From an uncultured SAR86 cluster bacterium (GTDB lineage: Bacteria > Pseudomonadota > Gammaproteobacteria > Magnimaribacterales > D2472): a stretch of 37,111 nucleotides of DNA. The notes below the pieces were generated by a model, which saw only the letters and a list, made by a program, of their open reading frames with translations, was not told the DNA's origin and ran no database searches. This document shows, in pieces, positions 10,285-19,699 of this stretch. The position numbers and the translations under genes were made by a program. Where the stretch lies: NCBI GenBank assembly GCA_902514105.1, contig CABXPU010000010.1:1-37111 (forward strand). Reading direction: 5' to 3'. Position 1 is the stretch's first letter; every line of letters begins with the position of its first letter.

Positions 10285-11138
10285 TGAACTGGTTAACAAG
10301 ACTTATTCCCACCATTCGAATAAATACTTCAACTCAAAAAAGCAAAGTTCCAGATGGGTTGTGGGTTGCATGCCCTTCATGCGAAGCAACTTTATACCAA
10401 CCCGAGCTTGAAAAATCACTTTATGTATGTCCAAAATGCGACCATCATTTAAGAATTGGAGCTAGAGTCAGATTAGAGCAATTTCTCGATAACGGGGTTT
10501 TTAAAGAACTAGCAACTGATATTAAAACCAAAGACCATTTAAAGTTTAAGGATACCAAATACTATACTGCCAGAATTAGAGATGCCAAAAGTTCAACTGG
10601 TGAGAATGAAGCTCTCATCGTAGGCCAAGGCCATCTTGAAGATATTCCAGTAGTGATTGCAGCATTTGAATTTAAATTTATGGGCGGCTCTATGGGAGGG
10701 GTTGTTGGAGAAAAGTTTGTTGCAGGTATAAATCAGGCCATTAATGAAAATATCCCTTTTGTATGTTTTTCAACAAGCGGTGGCGCTAGAATGCAAGAAT
10801 CTATGATTTCTCTTATGCAGATGGCCAAAACTTCAGCAGCTATTCAGAAGCTAAAGGAAAAGAAGCTTCCCTATATTTCAGTCATGGTTGATCCTATTTT
10901 TGGAGGCGTTTCAGCAAGCCTTGCTATGCTAGGAGATATTAATATAGCTGAACCTAAAGCTTATGTGGGTTTTGCAGGAAGAAGAGTTATTGAAGATACA
11001 GTTAAAGTTGAATTGCCAGAAGATTTCCAAAAGGCTGAATTTTTACTTAAACATGGAGCCATTGACATGATTGTCCATAGAAAAAAATTACGAAATAAAG
11101 TGGCAGGATTATTAAAAAAAATATATAAAAGATCATGA
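10284..11138 (+). CDS. accD: Acetyl-CoA carboxylase carboxyltransferase beta subunit
   Basis: AccD, with AccA, transfers the carboxyl group from carboxybiotin to acetyl-CoA to make malonyl-CoA for fatty acid synthesis. The N-terminal zinc ribbon is clear: C30, C33, C49 and C52 (CPSC, CPKC). The crotonase-fold carboxyltransferase motifs follow, including GGSMGGVVGEK, STSGGARMQE and FGGVSAS. At 284 residues it is about 20 shorter than E. coli AccD, mainly at the C-terminus. It overlaps trpA by 1 nt and the SPOR gene by ATGA. In E. coli and Pseudomonas folC follows accD; here it does not. Confidence 0.96.
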   Translation: MNWLTRLIPTIRINTSTQKSKVPDGLWVACPSCEATLYQPELEKSLYVCPKCDHHLRIGARVRLEQFLDNGVFKELATDIKTKDHLKFKDTKYYTARIRDAKSSTGENEALIVGQGHLEDIPVVIAAFEFKFMGGSMGGVVGEKFVAGINQAINENIPFVCFSTSGGARMQESMISLMQMAKTSAAIQKLKEKKLPYISVMVDPIFGGVSASLAMLGDINIAEPKAYVGFAGRRVIEDTVKVELPEDFQKAEFLLKHGAIDMIVHRKKLRNKVAGLLKKIYKRS

Positions 11139-11626
11139 CTTACGAGAGATTGACAGGCATTTTGTTTTTTATAGCAATATTTTTGTTTTTTATTTTGTAT
11201 ATGCTTTCTCCACAACCAAAATATAGCAAGCCTCTAGAGATAGATATACCCGACATAGAACAACCTACATTTGATACTTCTTTGCTAGGAGAGCCTGTTA
11301 AAGATATAGATACTTCTTTTGAACCTTTAGATGTTTCAAAAAGAATAGGGGATGAAGCGGCTAAAATTAAAGCAGAAGATTTTAATTTATTTGTTTTTAG
11401 AGTTAATGTTTTTTCTTCATTTGAAAATGCTTCTAAATTAGTAATGAAGATCAATGAAAATGGCTACCCAGCTTTTGTAGAACCTTTAAAAACAAACCCT
11501 AATTTACATGCTGTATATGTAGGACCTTTTATCTCAGAAGATGAGATTAAGAAGAATATAGTTTTAATTAATAAAATTGCTGAAACAGAAGCAGGAGTTA
11601 TCATCCCATGGAATCCTTCGGTTTAA
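11135..11626 (+). CDS. dedD: DedD-like SPOR-domain membrane protein
   Basis: DedD-type proteins bind denuded septal peptidoglycan through a SPOR domain and help cell constriction. The 163-residue product has one N-terminal transmembrane helix (about residues 7-24, GILFFIAIFLFFILYML), a short proline/acid-rich linker, and a C-terminal SPOR-like domain (about 85-160; VNVFSSFENASKLVMKINENG, then AVYVGPF). Both the order accD-(folC)-dedD-cvpA-purF and the domain plan match DedD. It overlaps accD by 4 nt and cvpA by 19 nt. Sequence identity is low, so the name rests on domain and synteny. Confidence 0.8.
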   Translation: MTYERLTGILFFIAIFLFFILYMLSPQPKYSKPLEIDIPDIEQPTFDTSLLGEPVKDIDTSFEPLDVSKRIGDEAAKIKAEDFNLFVFRVNVFSSFENASKLVMKINENGYPAFVEPLKTNPNLHAVYVGPFISEDEIKKNIVLINKIAETEAGVIIPWNPSV

Positions 11627-12171
11627 ATATTACAGATTGGATTATTTTAGTAATTGTTATTGCTTCTGGAATTATTTCCCTTTTCAGAGGTTTTACTAAA
11701 GAATTCTTATCACTATTCTTATGGGTATTCTCATTTTTAGCAGCCATTAGTTTTGAGTATTTAATTTCACCTTCAATTGTTACTTATATTCCTAACCCAG
11801 AGGTATCTAAAATAGTTGCTTACATAGTAATCTTTGTTGCATGCATTTTCCTTGGTGGAATTATCATCAATATGATTACTAAACTTATTAAGTGGTCTGG
11901 CGTTTCAGGATTTGATAAGTTTCTAGGAGTTATTTTTGGTATGACGAGGGGTTTAATAGTAATTTTTATAATTTTTCTCCTGATGCCTAACGGCCTTAAG
12001 AACTCACAACTCATGACAAATTCAAAGATTTCTCCATTTATTGAAGAAATCGCACCAAAAATAGAAGCATATATTCGTGAATTGATAGATAATGACGCCA
12101 TAATTGAACCCGAATTACCTGAAATCTTAGATTCGGAAGATTTAATTACCAATACCCAAGAGGAAGCATAA
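11608..12171 (+). CDS. cvpA: CvpA family membrane protein
   Basis: CvpA is a small inner-membrane protein named for colicin V production and linked to envelope and bile stress tolerance; its biochemical role is unsettled. The 187 residues contain the family start DWIILVIVIASGIISLFRGFTKE and about four hydrophobic helices (roughly 9-27, 31-50, 67-92, 107-126), followed by an acidic cytoplasmic tail. The ATG lies inside dedD (19-nt overlap), and the stop shares one base with the purF start. The cvpA-purF pairing is very widely conserved. Confidence 0.92.
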   Translation: MESFGLNITDWIILVIVIASGIISLFRGFTKEFLSLFLWVFSFLAAISFEYLISPSIVTYIPNPEVSKIVAYIVIFVACIFLGGIIINMITKLIKWSGVSGFDKFLGVIFGMTRGLIVIFIIFLLMPNGLKNSQLMTNSKISPFIEEIAPKIEAYIRELIDNDAIIEPELPEILDSEDLITNTQEEA

Positions 12172-13652
12172 TGTGTGGAATAGTTGGTATATCTGCAGAA
12201 CATGATGTAGCTGGAGATATATATGATGCTCTTTTAATGCTTCAGCATCGTGGTCAAGATGCTGCAGGCATTGTCGTGTGTGATTCAGAAGGTAAATTAA
12301 ATTCAAGAAAATCTATGGGTTATGTGCGCAGTGTTTTTCAGCAAAGTCACATGGACAAGCTAACAGGCAATTATGGGGTAGGCCACGTGCGTTACCCAAC
12401 TGCTGGAGGGGCTGGTAAAGAATTTGCTCAACCTATGTATGTAAATTCTCCATATGGGATTAGTTTGGCGCACAATGGAAATCTTACTAATTCTGAGTCT
12501 TTAGCTAACGAGCTTTTTCATGCTGAGATGCGGCATTTAAATACTGACTCTGATTCTGAGGTTTTATTAAATATATTCGCTCATGAGCTAGGCAAGCAAA
12601 GAGAAATATTTCCTAAACCTGATCATATATTCCAGGCTATTTCTAAAACTCACAGAAGATGTGATGGCGCATATGCAGTAATAGCTCTTATTACTGGATT
12701 TGGCTTACTTGCATTTAGAGATACCAACGGAATTCGTCCATTAGTTATAGGGACAAGAAAAGGTAAAAGTAGAGATGAATATATCATCGCTTCAGAAAAT
12801 GCAGGTTTCGCCTCATTAGGTTTTGAAACATTAAGAGATGTTGCCCCTGGAGAAGCTATATTTATTGATAACAATGGTGAGCTACACACCCAACAATGCG
12901 CTGAAGTCTATCAAGAAAGACCTTGTATATTCGAATACGTATATTTTGCGAGACCAGATTCAACAATTGACCAGATTTCAGTTTATAAATCAAGAATGCG
13001 AATGGGTAAAACCCTTGCACATAAGATTATTGCAATAAATCCTGATCATGATATTGATGTTGTTATTCCAATACCAGATAGCTCAACAACAGCAGCTCTC
13101 CAGCTAGCAGACGAGCTTAATATTCCTTACAGAGAAGGTTTTGTGAAGAATCGTTATATCGGAAGGACCTTTATAATGCCTCATCAAGAAGAGCGCAAGA
13201 AATCAGTTAGAAGAAAATTAAATATATTGGATCTTGAATTTAAAGATAAAAACGTTTTATTGGTTGATGATTCAATAGTAAGAGGCACCACAAGCAAGAA
13301 GATTATAGAGATGGCCAAAGAGGCCGGAGCAAATAAGGTTTATTTTGCATCAGCTGCCCCTGCAGTTAAATATCAAAACCTTTATGGTATTGATATGCCA
13401 GCTACCAAAGAATTAATTGCTTCAAAGAAAACTGATGAAGAAGTCTGCAAAGTTATAGGAGCTGACTGGCTTATTTATCAGGACTTAGATGATTTAATTG
13501 AATCAGCCAGAGTAGGCAATCCAGAAATTAAAGAATTTGAATGTTCTGTTTTTACAGGGGAATATATAACTCCTGTTAGTAAAGATTATTTAGAAAATCT
13601 TGAAAACACTAGAGACGATAGCTCAAAAGTTAATCGACAGGCGGCTAGTTAA
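12171..13652 (+). CDS. purF: Amidophosphoribosyltransferase
   Basis: PurF performs the first committed step of purine synthesis: PRPP plus glutamine to phosphoribosylamine. The N-terminal nucleophile cysteine is C2 (MCGIVG), exposed after Met removal. The PRPP loop VDDSIVRGTTSKK has D366 and D367, the same numbering as E. coli. Length is 493, near the usual 505. No propeptide is present, as in E. coli and unlike the Bacillus enzyme. This is the last gene of the 14-gene block. Its stop overlaps the stop of the convergent esterase gene by 8 bp, leaving no space for a terminator. Confidence 0.97.
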   Translation: MCGIVGISAEHDVAGDIYDALLMLQHRGQDAAGIVVCDSEGKLNSRKSMGYVRSVFQQSHMDKLTGNYGVGHVRYPTAGGAGKEFAQPMYVNSPYGISLAHNGNLTNSESLANELFHAEMRHLNTDSDSEVLLNIFAHELGKQREIFPKPDHIFQAISKTHRRCDGAYAVIALITGFGLLAFRDTNGIRPLVIGTRKGKSRDEYIIASENAGFASLGFETLRDVAPGEAIFIDNNGELHTQQCAEVYQERPCIFEYVYFARPDSTIDQISVYKSRMRMGKTLAHKIIAINPDHDIDVVIPIPDSSTTAALQLADELNIPYREGFVKNRYIGRTFIMPHQEERKKSVRRKLNILDLEFKDKNVLLVDDSIVRGTTSKKIIEMAKEAGANKVYFASAAPAVKYQNLYGIDMPATKELIASKKTDEEVCKVIGADWLIYQDLDDLIESARVGNPEIKEFECSVFTGEYITPVSKDYLENLENTRDDSSKVNRQAAS

Positions 13653-14595
13653 TATATTTTTCAAAAAACTTCCAAGCTTCTGAGCTTGTATCTACATCTT
13701 TGTTCCCAGGATTAAAGTACCACCAACCTAAAAGGCTATCCCAAAATGAGTAAGGAGTTTTTATGACTGGCCAATTATGGCCACCATTATTTACAAGATA
13801 AAACCATACTTCATGGTTAGAATCATTTGATCTATATCTTGTAAAAGTGATATTGCTATTATCTGATGTATTTATATCATCAAGCTCCATAGTTTCGTAC
13901 GAATCTAGATTATTTAAGTTGACCCAAAAATCTATAATATAAGGCACGTCTAAATATATACCCCATCCAGCTTCATCAGACAGATCTCCATTAAACCAGG
14001 TAATATCATCAGCATTTCCATTCACACTAAATATAGGCATAGGCTTTTCTGGCTGACAATCCTCAACAGTCGTTAACATCATTGTTCCTGCAATTGGTGC
14101 CACTGCACGAAAAATATCTGACGCCTCGCATGCAAGCAAATAACTCAAATCACCACCATTAGACATACCTGTAGCAAATACATGATCAGGATTTACTTCA
14201 TATTCATTAATAAGTTTTTTAACTAAAGCTTTAATAAAACCTAAATCATCAATATTAGAATCTTTATGAAAATCATAACCAACATTAAAAAAATTATTTC
14301 CTCTAATATCAGTCGTTCCTTGAGGGTATACAACTAAAAACTTTTCTTTATCAGCCACTGCATTCATGCCCGAATAGGACATAATAGTTTCTGCACTAGA
14401 AGTGTAGCCGTGAGAGACTACCACCAATGGAGCATTAGCAGGGAGGTCTTCGGGAGCATAAACAATATATTCACGTTCAATCTCATTATGAAGCATTGAT
14501 TGACGTAAACTTTCATCTTCTGATGAATTCAAATTATTGATCCATAGTCCTAATACTAGGGCTAGAATAAAAGAAATAATAAAAGCTCGTTTCAT
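13645..14595 (-). CDS. Secreted PHB-depolymerase/feruloyl-esterase-like hydrolase
   Basis: An alpha/beta hydrolase of the LpqC/poly(3-hydroxybutyrate) depolymerase group (COG3509-like). Residues 1-19 form an uncleaved anchor or signal peptide (AFIISFILALVLGLWI). The oxyanion strand is VVVSHGYTSS near 58-67. The catalytic triad is probably S145 in GMSNGGD, D196 or D197 in NGNADDITW, and H273 in GGHNWP. The substrate could be a polyester or an aryl/acyl ester; the sequence does not decide. It lies 4 nt after acnB on the same strand, so the two are probably co-transcribed. Its 3' end overlaps purF. Confidence 0.8.
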   Translation of the reverse strand: MKRAFIISFILALVLGLWINNLNSSEDESLRQSMLHNEIEREYIVYAPEDLPANAPLVVVSHGYTSSAETIMSYSGMNAVADKEKFLVVYPQGTTDIRGNNFFNVGYDFHKDSNIDDLGFIKALVKKLINEYEVNPDHVFATGMSNGGDLSYLLACEASDIFRAVAPIAGTMMLTTVEDCQPEKPMPIFSVNGNADDITWFNGDLSDEAGWGIYLDVPYIIDFWVNLNNLDSYETMELDDINTSDNSNITFTRYRSNDSNHEVWFYLVNNGGHNWPVIKTPYSFWDSLLGWWYFNPGNKDVDTSSEAWKFFEKYIN

Positions 14596-14599
14596 ATAA

Positions 14600-17182
14600 T
14601 TATTTAGGGTTTACTATATTGATTACTGGTATATCTGCTGATTTTGCGCTCGTAACATATTCAGGAATTTCATCAAAGTTTAAATATTTATAAATATCAT
14701 TTGAGAATGGATTAATTTCATTCATATATTCCATATACTCCTCTACAGTTGGCAGTTTGCCAACAATCGAAGAGATAGCAGCTAATTCTGCTGAAGCAAG
14801 ATATACGTTAGCTCCATCACCAAGCCTATTTGGAAAATTTCTAGTAGAAGTTGAAACAACGGTTGCTCCAGCTAACACTCTAGCTTGATTACCCATGCAT
14901 AGAGAACAGCCTGGCATTTCAGTTCTTGCACCAGAAGACACAAAGGTTTCAAAAACTCCTTCTTCTTTTAACTGCTCTTCATCCATCTTTGTAGGTGGAG
15001 AGATCCATAACTTTGCTTTCGTACCATCATATTTTTTAAGCAAATGACTAGCAGCTCTAAAATGACCAATATTTGTCATACAAGAACCAATAAATACCTC
15101 ATCTATAACATCACCACATACTTCAGATAAGGGTTTTATGTCATCTGGATCATTAGGGCATGCCAATAAAGGTTCTTTGATCTCATTTAAATTTATTTCA
15201 ATAACTTCTGCATATTCAGCATTAGGATCTGGCTCTAAAAGCTCCGGGTTTTTGATCCATTCTTCCATTGCTTGCGCTCTTCGCTCAATAGTTTTTACAT
15301 CACCATAGCCACTTGCAATCATCCAGCGCAACATAATGATATTTGATTCTAAATATTCAATAATTGGTTCTTTATTTAAACGAACAGTGCATCCAGAAGC
15401 AGATCTTTCAGCAGAAGCATCAGATAATTCAAAAGCCTGCTCAACTTTAAGATTAGGCAATCCCTCTATTTCAAGACATTTACCAGAAAATATATTTTTC
15501 TTACCCTCTTTAGCTACTGTTAAAAGGCCTGATTGAATGGCTGCATAAGGAATAGCATTTACTAGATCACGCAAGGTTATACCCGGTTGCATTTCACCAG
15601 TAAATTTAACTAAAACCGATTCAGGCATATCCAATGGCATCACTCCAAGCGTTGCTGCAAATGCAACCAAACCTGAGCCTGCAGGAAAACTAATACCCAT
15701 TGGAAATCTAGTATGACTGTCTCCACCAGTACCAACCGTATCTGGAATTAGCATTCTATTTAGCCATGAATGAATTATCCCATCACCGGGCTTTAAGGAG
15801 ATACCACCTCTATTCATTATAAAATCAGGAAGTGTATGTTGGGTTTCAATATCAACAGGTTTTGGGTAGGCTGATGTGTGACAAAATGATTGCATTACTA
15901 AATCAGCAGAAAATCCTAAACAGGCTAACTCTTTTAATTCATCCCTAGTCATTGGTCCGGTAGTATCTTGCGAGCCAACGGTGGCCATTCTTGGTTCACA
16001 GTATGTGCCTGGCCTAATTCCAGAAACACCACAAGCTTTACCAACCATTTTTTGAGCTAAAGTGAAGCCTTTATCAGATGAAGCTTCATCATCAGGTCTT
16101 CTAAATACATTGGTGGGCTCTAGATTAAGAGCTTCACGGGTTTTGTCGGTTAATTGTCTGCCTATTATTAAAGGAATTCTTCCGTTAGCTCTTACCTCAT
16201 CAAGCAACACTTCAGTTTTTAATTCAAAACTAGATAAAACCTCTTTAGAATCAGCATCTAAAATTTTACCCTCATGAGGCTTAAGAATAATTTCTTGTCC
16301 CATAGAAAGATTTGATACATCGCATTCTATTGGAAATGCTCCAGAGTCTTCTAAGGTGTTAAAAAATATTGGGGCAATTTTCCCGCCAAAACAAAAACCA
16401 CCTTCTTTTTTATTTGGTATTGAAGGTATGTCATCACCCATATGCCATAGGACTGAATTAGTGGCTGATTTTCTAGAAGATCCAGTTCCTACAACATCAC
16501 CAACAAAAGCTAAGGGATTCCCTTTCTCTTTTAATTCTTCAATTGTTTCAAGAGGTCTTTCAAGACCTTCTCTAGGCATCTTGAACATAGCTAAAGCATG
16601 AAGGGGTATATCTGGTCTAGACCATGCATCCGTTGCTGGAGAAAGATCATCGGTATTGATTTCTCCTGGGACTTTATAAACTGTAAGCTTTATCTCTTCT
16701 TGAATATCAGGTTTATTTGTAAACCATTCACCTTCTGCCCATGAATCTATAACTTTTTTTGCAAATTCATTATGTTTAGACAATTCTAAAATTTCATTAA
16801 AGGCGTCAAATATAAGCAAAGTCTTGCTTAAAGCGTTTGCCGCTTCATCACCAAGACCATCTAAAGATAAACATTCGATAAGAGGCTGGATATTATATCC
16901 ACCCAACATAGTGCCAAGAATTTTTACAGCTTCAAGTTTATCAATATAAGGACTTGTTGTTTTATCTGTTGTTATGTCTGCTAAAAAACCTGCTTTAACG
17001 TAAGCAGACTGATCCACTCCTGCAGGAATTCTTTCTTTTAAGAGTTCAAGTAAAAATTCAGGCTCATCATGATCTTCCTTCAAAAGATCAACCAATGCAG
17101 CAGTTTGTTCAGCATCTAATGGCAGCGGTGGTATATTTTGTTCTGCACGTTCTTTTACATGCAGCCTATATTCTTCAATCAT
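14600..17182 (-). CDS. acnB: Aconitate hydratase B
   Basis: AcnB interconverts citrate and isocitrate in the TCA cycle and may double as 2-methylisocitrate dehydratase. The 860 residues match E. coli AcnB (865). The AcnB-specific order is visible: an N-terminal HEAT-like domain (about 1-160), the swivel domain (about 165-370, with [13 protein letters not shown]), then the catalytic core. The 4Fe-4S ligands are C701 (GSCMTN), C759 and C762 (GCSLC). It is transcribed divergently from the DUF1289 gene across 93 bp, and the esterase gene follows 4 nt downstream. I see no strong Shine-Dalgarno before its ATG. Confidence 0.97.
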   Translation of the reverse strand: MIEEYRLHVKERAEQNIPPLPLDAEQTAALVDLLKEDHDEPEFLLELLKERIPAGVDQSAYVKAGFLADITTDKTTSPYIDKLEAVKILGTMLGGYNIQPLIECLSLDGLGDEAANALSKTLLIFDAFNEILELSKHNEFAKKVIDSWAEGEWFTNKPDIQEEIKLTVYKVPGEINTDDLSPATDAWSRPDIPLHALAMFKMPREGLERPLETIEELKEKGNPLAFVGDVVGTGSSRKSATNSVLWHMGDDIPSIPNKKEGGFCFGGKIAPIFFNTLEDSGAFPIECDVSNLSMGQEIILKPHEGKILDADSKEVLSSFELKTEVLLDEVRANGRIPLIIGRQLTDKTREALNLEPTNVFRRPDDEASSDKGFTLAQKMVGKACGVSGIRPGTYCEPRMATVGSQDTTGPMTRDELKELACLGFSADLVMQSFCHTSAYPKPVDIETQHTLPDFIMNRGGISLKPGDGIIHSWLNRMLIPDTVGTGGDSHTRFPMGISFPAGSGLVAFAATLGVMPLDMPESVLVKFTGEMQPGITLRDLVNAIPYAAIQSGLLTVAKEGKKNIFSGKCLEIEGLPNLKVEQAFELSDASAERSASGCTVRLNKEPIIEYLESNIIMLRWMIASGYGDVKTIERRAQAMEEWIKNPELLEPDPNAEYAEVIEINLNEIKEPLLACPNDPDDIKPLSEVCGDVIDEVFIGSCMTNIGHFRAASHLLKKYDGTKAKLWISPPTKMDEEQLKEEGVFETFVSSGARTEMPGCSLCMGNQARVLAGATVVSTSTRNFPNRLGDGANVYLASAELAAISSIVGKLPTVEEYMEYMNEINPFSNDIYKYLNFDEIPEYVTSAKSADIPVINIVNPK

Positions 17183-17275
17183 AAGTGTTTCCCACGCTAT
17201 TTTACTGCTCTTATGACTTACTAGCCACTAATTCACTGATAATATCTATAAAAATAAGGTATTATTTTAAAAATT

Positions 17276-17740
17276 ATGCCGATGTCTCGTTCAACAACAC
17301 CATGTCTAGGAATATGCACTACAACAGTAGGTGATTTAGTATGCAAAGGCTGTAAGCGTTTTGCTCATGAAATAGTAGATTGGAATAAATTTGATTCAAA
17401 AGAAAAAGAATTGGTGAATTCTAGATTAGAAGGGTTTAAACAATTAATTTTGAAAGATCGCTTTATTGTTAATGATAAAGACTTACTATCAAGCAAGCTT
17501 AAAGATAATGGTGTGCGTTTTAATAGCTCATTAGATCCGATCACTTGGATATTTGATTTGTTAAGAGCATCAGGTGCGCAAGAGCTTAATCTAGAAGAGT
17601 TTGGAATTTCTGCATTGGTAAAAGAGCCATTATCTTCTACCAGGGATTCAATAAATAAAGAGTTGCTCGAATTATCCGAAGCCCATCATGAGCGTTTTTT
17701 TAAAGAAATTCACTTAGAAGGCGGCCATAAAAATAGTTGA
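17276..17740 (+). CDS. DUF1289 domain protein with long C-terminal extension
   Basis: The N-terminal 50 residues are a DUF1289 module: TPCLGICTTTVGDLVCKGCKR with cysteines C10, C14, C23 and C26 that look like a metal-binding set, followed by the usual IVDWNKFDSKEKE segment. DUF1289 has no established function and most members are only about 60-80 residues. This one has 154, with a mixed-charge, leucine-rich extension of about 100 residues that I do not recognise. A TATTAT -10-like element (17260-17265) with a CTGATA -35-like element (17236-17241, 18-nt spacing) would start the mRNA only a few bases before the ATG. The 3' end overlaps the convergent DUF1295 gene by 31 bp. Confidence 0.8.
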   Translation: MPMSRSTTPCLGICTTTVGDLVCKGCKRFAHEIVDWNKFDSKEKELVNSRLEGFKQLILKDRFIVNDKDLLSSKLKDNGVRFNSSLDPITWIFDLLRASGAQELNLEEFGISALVKEPLSSTRDSINKELLELSEAHHERFFKEIHLEGGHKNS

Positions 17741-18585
17741 GAAGTTTTTTGCATATAGTCTGGATAATCCAATCTTTTCTCAAGACTCCTGTTATCCATC
17801 ATTCTGCAAGTTACCAAAGCAAACATTAAGTACATACTTAAAGGTGATATAAATAACCAAGAAGGGTAGTCATCAAGACTTAGTGTCATTAAAAATAATC
17901 CAAACCAGAAAGAGACTTCTCCAAAGTAATTTGGGTGTCGTGAAAATTTCCATAAGCCTTTTTGCATGGTAGTACCCCGATTAACAGGATCCTTAGCAAA
18001 CTCTTTCATCTGCTTGTCTGCAACTGTCTCTAATACAACTGCAAGCAAGGCAAATAAACTTGCGCAATATAAAAACCAATGTATGTCAGCGCTTGATTTT
18101 GAGAGAATATAGTAGATGGGTAAAAGAGATAAATTTACTTGAGCAGTTGGAAATAAATGAATGCCAAAAAAATCAACAAAGTTTATTCTTAATTTAGAGC
18201 CTTTTTTAAGATTTATATACCTAAAATCCTCTTCAATTAATCCCCCCCATTTACTTGCCCAATTATAAGTTAATCTTATAGACCAAAATAAAACAGGTAA
18301 TAGCACTAAAATAATTTTTTCATAATTGATTACCCCAGACTCAGGCCAAAAAGCTATATATATAGCAATAGGCGCAGGAGCAACAGACCAAAAAGGATCA
18401 TATAAGCTAGAGTTTTGATAGATATAACTGGCAATATAAACAACAAGAGTGGCAACTAGATGACCAATTGAGACAACTGCCCATTGATGCATTCCTACGA
18501 AGTGCTTAGCAATAATAATAGAAGCAATTAAAGCTGCTGCATAAACTGCAAAACAAATAAATAAACCTTTTTGCCGTAGGTTCAT
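17710..18585 (-). CDS. DUF1295 / steroid-5-alpha-reductase-like membrane protein
   Basis: A 291-residue polytopic membrane protein with about seven hydrophobic segments. The C-terminal motif GLWKFSRHPNYFGEVSFW is the hallmark of DUF1295, which belongs to the steroid 5-alpha-reductase/isoprenylcysteine methyltransferase superfamily. Bacterial members are presumed membrane enzymes acting on lipids or isoprenoids, but the substrate is not established. It is the last of three minus-strand membrane-protein genes (MAPEG, Bax-inhibitor-like, this), with a 3-nt gap from the preceding one. Its 3' end overlaps the DUF1289 gene. Confidence 0.85.
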   Translation of the reverse strand: MNLRQKGLFICFAVYAAALIASIIIAKHFVGMHQWAVVSIGHLVATLVVYIASYIYQNSSLYDPFWSVAPAPIAIYIAFWPESGVINYEKIILVLLPVLFWSIRLTYNWASKWGGLIEEDFRYINLKKGSKLRINFVDFFGIHLFPTAQVNLSLLPIYYILSKSSADIHWFLYCASLFALLAVVLETVADKQMKEFAKDPVNRGTTMQKGLWKFSRHPNYFGEVSFWFGLFLMTLSLDDYPSWLFISPLSMYLMFALVTCRMMDNRSLEKRLDYPDYMQKTSQLFLWPPSK

Positions 18586-18588
18586 AAA

Positions 18589-19323
18589 TTAACTATTCCC
18601 CATAGCATCAAGTATTTCTAACAAGAGATTAATAATATCTAAATAAATGCTATAGGCCATAAATAAGGCAGTATTCCAATCATTTGTCCTTTCAGACAAT
18701 TTAAGCAGCATATTAAAATCAAACATTAAATATAAAACAAAAAGACATGATCCAAATATGGCCCAGTATCTTGTAGTTTTTCTTGCAAAATTTTTGAATA
18801 TTCTCGCAAAGTTAAAACTTATCAAAAACAATAAGCCAACAAAAAGTATTATTGCTAAGGTTCGATTTGCAAAATTGATGCCACTAAATGTGCCTATCAA
18901 TGCAGCAACTACTGTTACCATCATTACTATATAGACAGCTCTCAGGCCATCATTTTCATCCATATCAAGCATTACAAAACCAAGAATGATTCCAATGCTT
19001 ATAGCATTTATAGTCATGAAAGCTATTCCAACTAATACATTAAGACCCATCGATGAAATGATTGTTACAGCTAATCCTGAAGCTATAAGAAAAAAAGTAA
19101 GCCAAGAAAATATCATTGCAGTTTTCTGTGAATCACTTGGAACAAGATCAAGTTGGTTTTTCATATTTACTGCAGGTCTAAAAGTAACTCCCATAAAACT
19201 AGTATTATTTTTATAAGCCTGGTTGGCTGAATGAATTACCCAATAAGTGAATCCAAAAAGAATTCCAAGTTCAGATATTAAGATAAAAAAAGTCTTAAAA
19301 TACAAGCTTGTATCTAACAGCAT
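18589..19323 (-). CDS. Bax inhibitor-1 (BI-1/YccA/YbhL) family membrane protein
   Basis: A 244-residue membrane protein with seven predicted helices and the TMBIM C-terminal pattern: LYLMFDFNMLL (D202), then SIYLDIINLLLEIL (D229). In the bacterial homologue YetJ a pair of C-terminal aspartates forms a pH-sensitive gate for calcium leak; D202 and D229 are the plausible equivalents. Bacterial YccA instead modulates FtsH, so the role is open. An AAGGA Shine-Dalgarno precedes the ATG. It lies 13 nt after the MAPEG gene and 3 nt before the DUF1295 gene, all on the minus strand. Confidence 0.82.
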   Translation of the reverse strand: MLLDTSLYFKTFFILISELGILFGFTYWVIHSANQAYKNNTSFMGVTFRPAVNMKNQLDLVPSDSQKTAMIFSWLTFFLIASGLAVTIISSMGLNVLVGIAFMTINAISIGIILGFVMLDMDENDGLRAVYIVMMVTVVAALIGTFSGINFANRTLAIILFVGLLFLISFNFARIFKNFARKTTRYWAIFGSCLFVLYLMFDFNMLLKLSERTNDWNTALFMAYSIYLDIINLLLEILDAMGNS

Positions 19324-19336
19324 AACCGTTTCCTTT

Positions 19337-19699
19337 TTAGATTAAGTTAAGCCCCATCATAACTAGTAGAACAACTGAGGCAGCCCATACTGCGCCTCTG
19401 ATGGGTTGAGGCTCATAGGTTGAACCTTCTGCAGCAGGCTTCAAACCTAAACCGCTAATATAAATAATTGCATAAACCACTCTGGTTATTAACCAGTAGA
19501 CTGCAAGTGAAATATTTTGATCAACTTCAAAAACTATTGAAAGGATTGCAAATGCTAAAAATATTGGCAATGACTCTCTAAGATTATGCACTGCTTTATG
19601 AGCTCTTTCAGCTTTATTACTTCCCATTCGTTTTAGTTGGCCTTCTAGAATAAGTTGAATCAAATAGAGTAGACCTGTATATAGAATTATTTCTACCAC
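19337..19699 (-). CDS. MAPEG family membrane protein
   Basis: A 120-residue four-helix protein of the MAPEG superfamily (membrane-associated proteins in eicosanoid and glutathione metabolism). It shows the motif ERAHKAVHNLRESLPIFLAF (residues 31-50), the conserved stretch that binds the thiol cofactor in characterised members, and the RVVYAIIYISGL segment. Bacterial MAPEGs are mostly of unknown substrate. It starts at a GTG behind an AAGGA Shine-Dalgarno; no ATG is available at this end. It is the first gene of the three-gene membrane operon. Confidence 0.85.
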   Translation of the reverse strand: MVEIILYTGLLYLIQLILEGQLKRMGSNKAERAHKAVHNLRESLPIFLAFAILSIVFEVDQNISLAVYWLITRVVYAIIYISGLGLKPAAEGSTYEPQPIRGAVWAASVVLLVMMGLNLI

